A stretch of DNA of 11,448 nucleotides. Source: Novosphingobium sp. GTDB taxonomy: Bacteria; Pseudomonadota; Alphaproteobacteria; Sphingomonadales; Sphingomonadaceae. The stretch spans positions 1 to 11,448 of the forward strand of contig JAIXYF010000111.1 in the NCBI GenBank assembly GCA_027490345.1, written 5' to 3'. The position numbers and the translations under genes were made by a program. This document shows, piece by piece, positions 1 to 5,058 of the stretch (the stretch's first letter is position 1; every line of letters begins with the position of its first letter). Below the pieces are notes generated by a model. The model worked only from the letters and a program-made list of their open reading frames with translations, was not told the DNA's origin and did no database searches.

Positions 1-453
1 CTCGCCCTGTCCAAGGGCCGCGAAGACCTTGCCCGCGCCGCGCTGGTGGAAAAGAACAAGGCCACCGACATGGGCACGCAGCTCGCCAGCGAGATCAAGG
101 TGCTCGATGATTCGATGCGCGCCTATGAAGCAGACATCGAAAAGCTGCAGACCCGCCTGCGCGAGGCCCGCAGCCGCCAGACCGCGATTGCCGCGCGCCT
201 CGAAAGCGCCGAAAACCGCGTCCGCCTGCGCACTTTGATGACCAGCGAGCGGGTGGATGAGGCGCTCTCGCGCTTCGATCAGCTCGAACGCCGCGTCGAT
301 TATGCCGAAGGCCGCGCCGATGCGCTCAGCCTTGCCGATGGCCAGCAGCCGGGCCTTGCCGACGAGATCGCTGCGCTGGCGGGGCAGGACAAGGTCGACG
401 AGGAACTCGAAGCGATGAAGCGCGCGCTGGACGCGGGCAAGAAGGAGGGTTGA
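1..453 (+). CDS. pspA: Phage shock protein A (PspA/IM30 family), 5'-truncated by window edge
   Basis: The frame is open from base 1 and ends at TGA 451-453, giving about 150 C-terminal residues; the roughly 70 N-terminal residues lie outside the window. What is visible is almost entirely charged, heptad-rich helix (for example KVLDDSMRAYEADIEKLQTR, then FDQLERRVDYAEGRADAL), as expected of the long antiparallel coiled-coil hairpin of PspA/IM30/ESCRT-III proteins. PspA is a peripheral inner-membrane effector that oligomerises on damaged membrane to limit proton leakage; in enterobacteria it also restrains the activator PspF. Identification rests on the coiled coil and on pspB and pspC following directly. 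The AAGGAGG serving pspB lies inside the last codons, so the genes are co-transcribed. A GTG at 46 is an internal codon, not the start. The operon promoter and any pspF are upstream and not visible. Confidence 0.93.
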   Translation, partial: LALSKGREDLARAALVEKNKATDMGTQLASEIKVLDDSMRAYEADIEKLQTRLREARSRQTAIAARLESAENRVRLRTLMTSERVDEALSRFDQLERRVDYAEGRADALSLADGQQPGLADEIAALAGQDKVDEELEAMKRALDAGKKEG

Positions 454-456
454 GGT

Positions 457-765
457 ATGGAAGACGTCGTTGTTCCGCTCACCGCCATTCTCGGCATCTT
501 TGTCGGCCTGCCTTGGGTAGTCCTGCACTATATCACCCGCTGGAAAACCGCTGCCACGCTCACCTCGGGCGATGAAGCGCTGCTGGAGGAGCTTTATCAG
601 CTCGCCCGCCGCCTCGATGAACGCATGGACACGGTTGAGCGCCTTGTCGCGGCCGACAATCCCGAGTTCCGCCCGGCCCGCATCCAGCACGATCTAGAAA
701 CCGACAACCAGAAATTGCGTGAGCTCGACCGGATGGTGGGCCAGCAGAGGGGGATTTCCAAATGA
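457..765 (+). CDS. pspB: Phage shock protein B
   Basis: This 102-residue protein has one N-terminal membrane segment (about residues 5-26, with WVVLHY at its end as in PspB proteins) and a cytoplasmic coiled-coil tail. The tail core at residues 51-70 (RRLDERMDTVERLVAADNPE) matches the E. coli PspB pattern RERIQALESILDAEHP as I recall it. In enterobacteria PspB pairs with PspC in the inner membrane, senses stress and recruits PspA away from PspF. Here it is longer than the 74-residue E. coli protein, with an extra charged helix (residues 78-95). The start ATG 457 is 3 bases after the pspA stop and is preceded by AAGGAGG at 442-448. The stop overlaps the pspC start (ATGA 762-765), which implies translational coupling. 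Confidence 0.93.
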   Translation: MEDVVVPLTAILGIFVGLPWVVLHYITRWKTAATLTSGDEALLEELYQLARRLDERMDTVERLVAADNPEFRPARIQHDLETDNQKLRELDRMVGQQRGISK

Positions 766-1145
766 GCAATCACCTGCCCCAGCACACCCGCTTCTATCGT
801 GACAAGGTCAATGGCAAGTTCATGGGCGTTTGCGCCGGGATTGCTGATTACACCGGGATCGATGTCCTGTGGGTGCGCCTTGCCTTCATCGTCCTCGCCT
901 TTTCGATGGGCTGGCCCTTCCTGATCTACTTCGCGCTGGGCTTCCTGGCCGACAAGAAGCCGCCCCGGCTCTATGCGGATCGGGAAGAGCAGAAGTTCTG
1001 GCAGGGCGTGCGCCAGTCGCCAGCCCGCACGGCGCGCGAAGTGCGCAGCACCTTCCGCGATATCGACCGCCGCCTTGCCGAAGTCGAACAGTTCTACGTC
1101 TCGGGCAATCCGCGCCTTTCGGCAGAGATCGAAAAGCTGCGTTGA
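762..1145 (+). CDS. pspC: Phage shock protein C (PspC-domain membrane protein)
   Basis: This 127-residue protein opens with a PspC domain: a basic FYRDKVNGKFMGVCAGIADY stretch at residues 11-30 (the family's GVCAGIA signature) followed by a hydrophobic hairpin or long membrane segment, about residues 36-63. A cytoplasmic helical tail follows (about 70-127). PspC is the inner-membrane sensor that, with PspB, binds PspA under membrane stress. The last 25 residues, RRLAEVEQFYVSGNPRLSAE then IEKLR, correspond to the E. coli PspC tail ending in a VTSDTF-like segment (from memory). They also resemble the tails of the small proteins encoded downstream. The start ATG overlaps the pspB stop by 4 bases. 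The TGA at 1143-1145 lies inside the first copy of a 14-bp tandem repeat. Confidence 0.93.
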   Translation: MSNHLPQHTRFYRDKVNGKFMGVCAGIADYTGIDVLWVRLAFIVLAFSMGWPFLIYFALGFLADKKPPRLYADREEQKFWQGVRQSPARTAREVRSTFRDIDRRLAEVEQFYVSGNPRLSAEIEKLR

Positions 1146-1168
1146 TCGCCTAAAGTTGATCGCCTTTA
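1141..1168 (+). repeat. 14-bp tandem duplication at the pspC stop codon
   Basis: GTTGATCGCC is present twice (1141-1150 and 1155-1164), each followed by TAAA or TTTA, giving a 14-base period. The first copy contains the pspC TGA at 1143-1145. It is followed by the AAGGGGGG ribosome-binding site of the next gene. It looks like a small duplication that lengthened the only non-overlapping gap between pspC and its first satellite gene. No function is evident. Confidence 0.7.
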
Positions 1169-1184
1169 AGGGGGGAATACACCA

Positions 1185-1454
1185 ATGGATAACGGCACAC
1201 TCGCCTTGATGATCCCGGTGCTGGCGCTGCTGATCCCGATCATCGCGATCTGGACTTCGCACCAGCGCAAGATCGAGGAAATCCGCGCGCAGGCCCTTTC
1301 GGAAACCAACGCCCAGGCCGCGGCCCGCGCCGCCACGCTCGAAGAACGCGTCCGCGTCCTCGAAGCCATCGTCACCGACAAGAGCTATGACGTCGCCAGC
1401 CAGATCGAAGCCCTGCGCGATCCGGCGCTGGAAAACCGGAGCACAAAGCAATGA
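1185..1454 (+). CDS. PspB/PspC-tail-like small membrane protein, satellite 1 of the psp operon
   Basis: An 89-residue protein with an N-terminal membrane segment (about residues 6-23) and a charged helical cytoplasmic part. The core of its tail, residues 53-78, reads LEERVRVLEAIVTDKSYDVA then SQIEALR. This combines the ER(V/I)xxLExI heptads of PspB with the VTD-x-x-hxxxIxxL ending of PspC tails. No catalytic residues or cysteines are present. Start ATG 1185 has a strong purine-rich site, TAAGGGGGG at 1167-1175. The stop overlaps the next start (ATGA 1451-1454). Position and resemblance suggest a PspB-like accessory partner for PspA or PspC at the inner membrane. That role is inferred, and I do not know a published name for it. 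Confidence 0.85.
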   Translation: MDNGTLALMIPVLALLIPIIAIWTSHQRKIEEIRAQALSETNAQAAARAATLEERVRVLEAIVTDKSYDVASQIEALRDPALENRSTKQ

Positions 1455-1735
1455 ACGCTGCAGATGCCATCGCCCTTGCCGCGTTGATGATCGGGATCGT
1501 CTCGATCCTCGGGGTCTTTGCCGATGTCTACAAGCGCCGCCTTGCCTTCAAGGAACGCAAGCTCGAACTCGCAGCAAAGGACAGCGCCGATCAGGCCGCG
1601 CACTTTGCAGCGCAGGCGCAAAAGCTGGAACAGCGCGTCCGCGTGCTGGAACGCATCGCAACCGACCGCGAAGGGCAGGACGCCGCTGTGCTGGCCGGTC
1701 AGATCGAAGATTTGCGCACCGCCCCGGCCAACTGA
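1451..1735 (+). CDS. PspB/PspC-tail-like small membrane protein, satellite 2 of the psp operon
   Basis: A 94-residue protein with one N-terminal membrane segment (about residues 5-25). A basic stop-transfer patch (YKRR, KERK) follows, then an Ala/Gln-rich coiled coil (about 38-70). Residues 59-89 carry the operon's shared tail: LEQRVRVLERIATD, a spacer four residues longer than in satellite 1, then LAGQIEDLR. The start ATG overlaps the preceding stop by 4 bases, so translation is probably coupled. The basic patch predicts N-out/C-in topology, placing the coiled coil in the cytoplasm with PspA. Function is not known; a PspB-like regulatory or scaffolding role is inferred from context and similarity. 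Confidence 0.85.
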   Translation: MNAADAIALAALMIGIVSILGVFADVYKRRLAFKERKLELAAKDSADQAAHFAAQAQKLEQRVRVLERIATDREGQDAAVLAGQIEDLRTAPAN

Positions 1736-1771
1736 TCCGCAAACCCGAACCCATCACCTGAGGACTGATCC

Positions 1772-2011
1772 ATGAGCTTCTGGAGCGCCATCGTCGCGAT
1801 CGTCGCTATCCTTGCCTGGGCGAACTTGCGCAGCGCCCGTTACCGCAGCGGACATCCGCTTGCGGGCCAGCCCGATGCTCTGCCCGCCAACCCCGCCCGC
1901 GAACGCGAAGTCATCGAACTGAGGAAGCGCGTCGAAGTCCTCGAACGCATCCTCACCGATGAACGGGGCACCCAGCGCCTTGCGCAGGATATCGAAGCCC
2001 TGCGCGAATAG
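1772..2011 (+). CDS. PspB/PspC-tail-like small membrane protein, satellite 3 of the psp operon
   Basis: A 79-residue protein with a short hydrophobic N-terminus (about residues 3-18), a Pro/Gly-containing flexible linker (about 25-43) and the shared tail at 48-78: IELRKRVEVLERILTDERGT then QRLAQDIEALR. The tail is nearest to that of satellite 2, while anchor and linker are unrelated to it, so the tail is the conserved unit. The ATG at 1772 has a modest TGAGGA site at 1759-1764. A 36-base gap separates it from satellite 2 with no terminator-like structure, so it is probably in the same transcript. The hydrophobic segment is short for a full membrane span; a monotopic association is possible. 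Confidence 0.82.
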   Translation: MSFWSAIVAIVAILAWANLRSARYRSGHPLAGQPDALPANPAREREVIELRKRVEVLERILTDERGTQRLAQDIEALRE

Positions 2012-2036
2012 TGATCCAGCCCGAAAGGAGCCTGCC

Positions 2037-2255
2037 ATGCCTCTCCTTACCGCCGCCATCCTCGCCGCAGCCGCCCTTGTCGGTCTTGCCATCCTTGCCC
2101 GCACCGCGCTCACCGCTTGGAACGGCTGGCTCGATCTCCAGCGTGCCCGCATCGGCGAACCCGGCACCGTCTCGGCACTCGGCATGATCGACCTCAGCGA
2201 CATCAAGGAACGCCTGCGCAAGCTGGAAGCCATCGCGGCGGGCGTCGATCTTTAG
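2037..2255 (+). CDS. Small membrane protein with degenerate PspB-like tail, satellite 4 of the psp operon
   Basis: A 72-residue protein with an Ala/Leu-rich N-terminal membrane segment (about residues 3-21), a Trp-containing amphipathic stretch (28-36) and a short terminal helix, DIKERLRKLEAIAAG (55-69). That helix matches the first half of the satellite tails (ERVRVLEAI) but lacks the second half (TD plus IEALR), so the protein is either a shortened family member or a looser relative. I chose ATG 2037 because AAAGGAG lies at 2024-2030. A longer reading from an ATG at 1959 would overlap satellite 3 and has no hydrophobic or family-like content there. It is the last gene before a palindromic intergenic element. 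Confidence 0.75.
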   Translation: MPLLTAAILAAAALVGLAILARTALTAWNGWLDLQRARIGEPGTVSALGMIDLSDIKERLRKLEAIAAGVDL

Positions 2256-2262
2256 GCAAGAA

Positions 2263-2407
2263 CCCCTCCGCCTCCGCTTCGCTCCGGCACCTCCCCATTT
2301 GCGTCTTTGACGAAAATGGGGAGGAAATGAAAAGCCTTCGTCTTCCCTCTCCATTTTTTGCGAAGCACAAATGGGGAGGTGGCAGCCCGCAGGGCTGACG
2401 GAGGGGG
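2263..2407. repeat. Composite intergenic palindrome (REP-like), copy 1
   Basis: Nested inverted repeats fill this gap between the psp operon and sufE. CCTCCCCATTT (2290-2300) pairs perfectly with AAATGGGGAGG (2314-2324), and the inner bases CGTC/GACG extend the stem. CACCTCCCCATTT (2288-2300) also pairs perfectly over 13 bases with 2369-2381, so two alternative hairpins are possible. The outer arms CCCCTCCG (2263-2270) and CGGAGGGG (2399-2406) close the whole element. The right half (GGAGGTGGCAGCCCGCAGGG then CTGACGGAGGGG) recurs in diverged form at 9762-9833. It is probably a dispersed repeat that may also stop transcription; there is no clear T-run. Confidence 0.75.
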
Positions 2408-2467
2408 ACTTCTTACTGACCTTCTACCGTCTTGCCCCCACCATCCAATCCGCTATGTCCCCCGCGC

Positions 2468-2875
2468 ATGAGCCACCTCGACGATATCCTCGAAGAATAT
2501 GAATTCCTCGATGCAGACGAACGCTACCGGCTGCTGATCGATCTGGGCCGGAAGCTTGAAGCTATGCCCGATGCGCTGAAAACCGATGCCACGCTGGTGC
2601 GCGGCTGCTCGGCCAGCGTCTGGGTCTATCCGGTGGCGCAAGCAGGCGATGCGCTGCATTTCCTGGCAGACAGCAATGCCGCGATCACCAAGGGCATCGT
2701 TGCGCTCGTGCTGGCCGCAGTGCAGGATCAGCCTGCAAAATTGGTGGCCGAAACCGATATCGCGGCGCGGCTGGCGCCGTTCGATCTGAAGAACCAGCTT
2801 TCCAGCAATCGCACCCAAGGCGTGCCCAACATGATTGCGCTGGTGCGCGAACACGCCGCCCGGATCGCGGGGTAG
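2468..2875 (+). CDS. sufE: SufE-family sulfur-acceptor protein for Fe-S cluster assembly
   Basis: A 135-residue cytoplasmic protein matching SufE from end to end. The N-terminal EEYEFLDADERYRLLIDLGR helix region is at residues 9-28. The RGCSASVWVYP loop has the acceptor cysteine at Cys47, equivalent to Cys51 of E. coli SufE, and a conserved C-terminal KNQLSSNRTQGVPNMI segment follows. SufE accepts persulfide from the desulfurase SufS and passes it to the SufBCD scaffold. Start ATG 2468 puts MSHLDDILEEYEFL at the N-terminus, as usual for the family. An in-frame ATG at 2432 would add 12 Pro-rich residues and is unlikely. No strong ribosome-binding site is visible. The other suf genes are not nearby, so it stands alone apart from the membrane-protein gene 4 bases downstream. 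Confidence 0.93.
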   Translation: MSHLDDILEEYEFLDADERYRLLIDLGRKLEAMPDALKTDATLVRGCSASVWVYPVAQAGDALHFLADSNAAITKGIVALVLAAVQDQPAKLVAETDIAARLAPFDLKNQLSSNRTQGVPNMIALVREHAARIAG

Positions 2876-2879
2876 CCGG

Positions 2880-3230
2880 GTGCGCCGTCATATCTGGACG
2901 GCGGCTGGCCTGACATTCGTGGGCATCGGCGCGATTGGCGCGGTGCTGCCCTTGCTGCCCACGGTGCCGTTTCTGCTGCTCGCGCTGTTCTGCTTTGCAC
3001 GCGGCAATCCGGTGTGGGAGCAGCGCCTGCTCGCGCATCCGCGCTATGGCCCGGTGCTGCGCGATTGGCGCGCACGCCGCGCCATTCCCCGCCGCGCCAA
3101 ATGGGCCGCGCTGATCGCCATGGCGTTCAGCGTGCTGATCACCGGTCTTGTCGCCGGATGGCCCTGGGTGCTGATCCCGCTGGCAGTCATGGCCATCACC
3201 GGCACCTGGATATGGACCCGAAAGGAATAA
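2880..3230 (+). CDS. DUF454 (YbaN-like) inner-membrane protein
   Basis: A 116-residue membrane protein of the DUF454/YbaN type. The signature is a long hydrophobic hairpin (about residues 5-38, GAVLPLLPTVPFLLLALFCF) followed by ARGNPVWEQRLLAHPRYGPV, the family's conserved loop with an HPRYGP-like motif. A basic stretch (RARRAIPRRAKW) and two further hydrophobic segments (about 75-111) come next. The biochemical role is unknown across the family. I chose GTG 2880, which follows the sufE stop by 4 bases and starts just ahead of the first conserved residues. An ATG at 2835 would run 41 bases into sufE and adds residues without family resemblance. It is probably co-transcribed with sufE. Confidence 0.88.
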   Translation: MRRHIWTAAGLTFVGIGAIGAVLPLLPTVPFLLLALFCFARGNPVWEQRLLAHPRYGPVLRDWRARRAIPRRAKWAALIAMAFSVLITGLVAGWPWVLIPLAVMAITGTWIWTRKE

Positions 3231-3251
3231 GCAGGGGTTCGAAAAATGGGA

Positions 3252-3276
3252 ATAAATAGCGACTGTCGCTATTTAT
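3252..3276. terminator. AT-rich perfect hairpin between convergent genes
   Basis: ATAAATAGCGA (3252-3262) and TCGCTATTTAT (3266-3276) form a perfect 11-bp stem with a 3-base loop. It sits between the DUF454 gene (+) and crtZ (-). On the minus strand the stem runs into TCCCATTTTT, a usable T-rich tract; on the plus strand it is followed by CGACCCTTTTG. It fits a bidirectional intrinsic terminator, better for crtZ than for the plus-strand pair. Confidence 0.6.
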
Positions 3277-3298
3277 CGACCCTTTTGATGCTGCCCAC

Positions 3299-3823
3299 TT
3301 ATTCCACCGCGTCGCGCACTACCGCGATGCCTGCTTCGCGCTGGCGTCGCAGTTCCTGCTTCAGCTTTGCGGGATCGAGCGCGATGATGAAGCCGAAGCT
3401 GACCCCGCCTTCCTTGCCGATCGTCGCGTGGTGCAGCTTGTGCGCCTGCACCAGCCGCTTGGCATAGCCTTTGCGCGGCACATATTTGAACCAGCGCTGG
3501 TGAATGATGCCATCGTGGATCAGCGTGTAGATGATGCCATAGATCAGGATGCCGATGCCGATCCACGTGGCCGGCCACCAGGCATGCTCGCCCGCGATGA
3601 GCGGACTGCCCGCCATGAATCCGCTGATCGACATCGCCGCGCCGACCACCGCGTACAGGTCGTTGCGCTCGAAAAAGCCGTCATGGGGTTCGTGATGGTC
3701 GCGGTGCCAGGCCCAGCCAAAGCCGTGCATCACATATTTGTGGCTGCTCCAGGCAACGAACTCCATCGCCCATACGGTCGCGAACACGATCAGAAACTGC
3801 ATCATACGCGCACCATAGCCCAT
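3299..3823 (-). CDS. crtZ: Beta-carotene 3-hydroxylase, CrtZ type
   Basis: A membrane-bound di-iron hydroxylase of the fatty-acid hydroxylase superfamily. From the chosen start (174 residues) the four histidine boxes are complete: H28KYVMH33, H40RDHH44, H103DGIIH108 and H128KLHH132. The CrtZ-typical context is present too (HHEP, FERNDLYAVV, HQRW, YVPRKGYAKRL, GKEGGVSFGF). It would hydroxylate the beta-ionone rings of beta-carotene to give cryptoxanthin and zeaxanthin in the inner membrane. I chose ATG at 3823 because AAGG lies about 9 bases upstream and the length fits. ATGs at 3805 and 3802 are alternatives with poorer sites, and the frame stays open to 3931. No other carotenoid genes are in the window. 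It is transcribed towards the sufE/DUF454 pair. Confidence 0.93.
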   Translation of the reverse strand: MGYGARMMQFLIVFATVWAMEFVAWSSHKYVMHGFGWAWHRDHHEPHDGFFERNDLYAVVGAAMSISGFMAGSPLIAGEHAWWPATWIGIGILIYGIIYTLIHDGIIHQRWFKYVPRKGYAKRLVQAHKLHHATIGKEGGVSFGFIIALDPAKLKQELRRQREAGIAVVRDAVE

Positions 3824-3977
3824 TCGCCTGCGCCTTGCGAGCCTCTCGCCCGAAGGGTCATGAGCGGGCTTCATGAACGGGGGCCTTGGCCGGAAGCCCC
3901 TCACCGGAAACCCTGAACCTGAACCGATCATTCACAAAGCATTCATGCGCGGGTGGGATAGAGAGAAACAGAACAAG

Positions 3978-4000
3978 TATATTAGTCCGAAACGGACAAT
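3978..4000. promoter_or_regulatory. Operator-like inverted repeat beside an AT-rich -10-like element
   Basis: In the divergent gap between crtZ (-) and the acidic-protein gene (+), GTCCG (3985-3989) and CGGAC (3993-3997) form a 5+5 inverted repeat spaced by AAA. It is flanked by TATATT (3978-3983) and CAATAA, which stand out in this GC-rich sequence. TATATT could be a -10 on the plus strand, and its complement TAATAT (3984-3979) a -10 towards crtZ. No convincing -35 is seen for either, so this is only a candidate shared control site. Confidence 0.35.
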
Positions 4001-4064
4001 AACGGCGATTCGGATCGAGGCTTGAGCCGGGAATGGCGAGAGTTGATCCGCAACGGAGGACGCA

Positions 4065-4913
4065 ATGGTGACCGAAGAGGGTAGCGTGATTGTTGAAGTC
4101 GATCCGGTTCCGGCCGAAGAGCTGATCTTCGCGATCGATCCGGTCGAGCTTACGCCGATCCTGGTTGAAGATCCTGCCCCGGTCGAAGAGGCTGTCATCG
4201 AAGACGCCCCGGTCAAGGAAGTCCCCGTTGAGGAAGTCCCCGTTGAGGATAGCGGCGCTGCTGATGGCGCAGCAGGCGAGGACGACCTGATCTTCACCAC
4301 CATGATCATCGACGAAACCGGCACCGAAGACAGCGGCACCGAAGACAGCGGCACTGAAGACGCTGGCACTGGCGAAACTGCCACCGAAGGTTTCCCGGTC
4401 ATTGGCGTCAGCGACGTGCAGGACGATGGCGACATCTTCATCACGTATCTCGGCGAAGAAGCGACGGGCGAAGAAGCGACGGGCGAAGAAAACCCCGGAC
4501 GCCCGGTCGATCCCAAGCCCGAATGGCGCACGTTCGATGGCGAAACCACGGGCGAAAGCGAAGGCAGCAGCGATGATGGCCTGATCATCATCGACAAGGA
4601 CATCGTGTTCGAAGACACCGTCACTGTGACCGAAGACACCGGCACCGAAGATACTGGCACCGTGAAGGAGGAAACCACGGACGGCGCAGGCGATCCCGTG
4701 CCGGACGACGTGATCTACACGATGAACCCCGATGATCCGCTCATCTATGCCACTACGTCGATGGGCGATACGCCCGGGCGCTCCACCGATCCCCTGCCGT
4801 TCGAGCGCAACAATACCGCCCCGGTGGCCGATCCTGCCGCGCCCGATACGGCCAGTGATGTCGTGCACTATGCGGCGTCCGAACCCTTCCACACCGGTCT
4901 CGATCTGCTCTGA
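4065..4913 (+). CDS. Extremely acidic, pentapeptide-repeat-rich protein of unknown function
   Basis: A 282-residue protein that I do not recognise. It is dominated by Glu, Asp, Thr, Gly, Val and Pro, has no Cys and very few Lys/Arg, and has no signal peptide or membrane span. Four stretches have a 15-base, five-residue period: VKEVPVEEVPVED (about 50-62), GTEDS-type units (86-105), GEEAT units (130-144) and TEDTG units (189-198). Short hydrophobic strands separate them (DDLIFTTMIID, GDIFITYLG, DDVIYTM, PLIYATT). A motif, PGR-x-x-DP-x-P, occurs twice (about 144-152 and 237-245). Most of it is probably disordered. The start is well supported by GGAGGA at 4055-4060, 4 bases before ATG. It faces away from crtZ and is followed by a GC hairpin. 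Metal binding or a charged linker role is conceivable but unsupported. Confidence 0.82.
   Translation: MVTEEGSVIVEVDPVPAEELIFAIDPVELTPILVEDPAPVEEAVIEDAPVKEVPVEEVPVEDSGAADGAAGEDDLIFTTMIIDETGTEDSGTEDSGTEDAGTGETATEGFPVIGVSDVQDDGDIFITYLGEEATGEEATGEENPGRPVDPKPEWRTFDGETTGESEGSSDDGLIIIDKDIVFEDTVTVTEDTGTEDTGTVKEETTDGAGDPVPDDVIYTMNPDDPLIYATTSMGDTPGRSTDPLPFERNNTAPVADPAAPDTASDVVHYAASEPFHTGLDLL
4320..4379 (+). repeat. Tandem 15-bp coding repeat (GTEDS units)
   Basis: Four head-to-tail 15-base units (4320-4334, 4335-4349, 4350-4364, 4365-4379) encode GTEDS, GTEDS, GTEDA, GTGET. The first two are identical in DNA and later ones diverge. Related 15-base tandem pairs in the same gene lie at 4212-4241, 4452-4481 and 4629-4658. 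Copy-number change would keep the frame. Confidence 0.8.
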
Positions 4914-4932
4914 TCGCGGCCGTGGGGGAGAC

Positions 4933-4964
4933 GGGGGCAGGGGGCACGCCGCCAGCCTGCCCCC
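4933..4964 (+). terminator. GC-rich hairpin after the acidic-protein gene
   Basis: GGGGGCAGG (4933-4941) pairs with CCTGCCCCC (4956-4964) across a 14-base loop, 19 bases after the stop of the acidic-protein gene. There is no T-run behind it, so it is only a possible terminator or RNA 3'-end structure. It lies in the 145-base gap before leuC, where I see no clear promoter. Confidence 0.4.
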
Positions 4965-5058
4965 CGATCCTACCCCTCCCCGTTTCTGCCTACTTATCCT
5001 GCGTGCGAGCTGCCATTCCCGCTTGATATGAACCCCGTGCGCGCTTAACCCGCGCTGC

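Noticed and set aside
597..1451. A 284-codon minus-strand frame opposite pspB, pspC and the first satellite.
   Set aside because: It is a shadow of three overlapping plus-strand genes with good ribosome-binding sites and family features.
1185..2255. Possibility that the four small genes are frameshifted pieces of one larger gene.
   Set aside because: Each has its own start, most with a ribosome-binding site, its own N-terminal hydrophobic segment and its own tail. Repeated architecture fits paralogues, not fragments.
2263..2407. Palindromic repeats considered as part of a CRISPR array.
   Set aside because: There are no regularly spaced identical repeats or spacers, and no cas genes.
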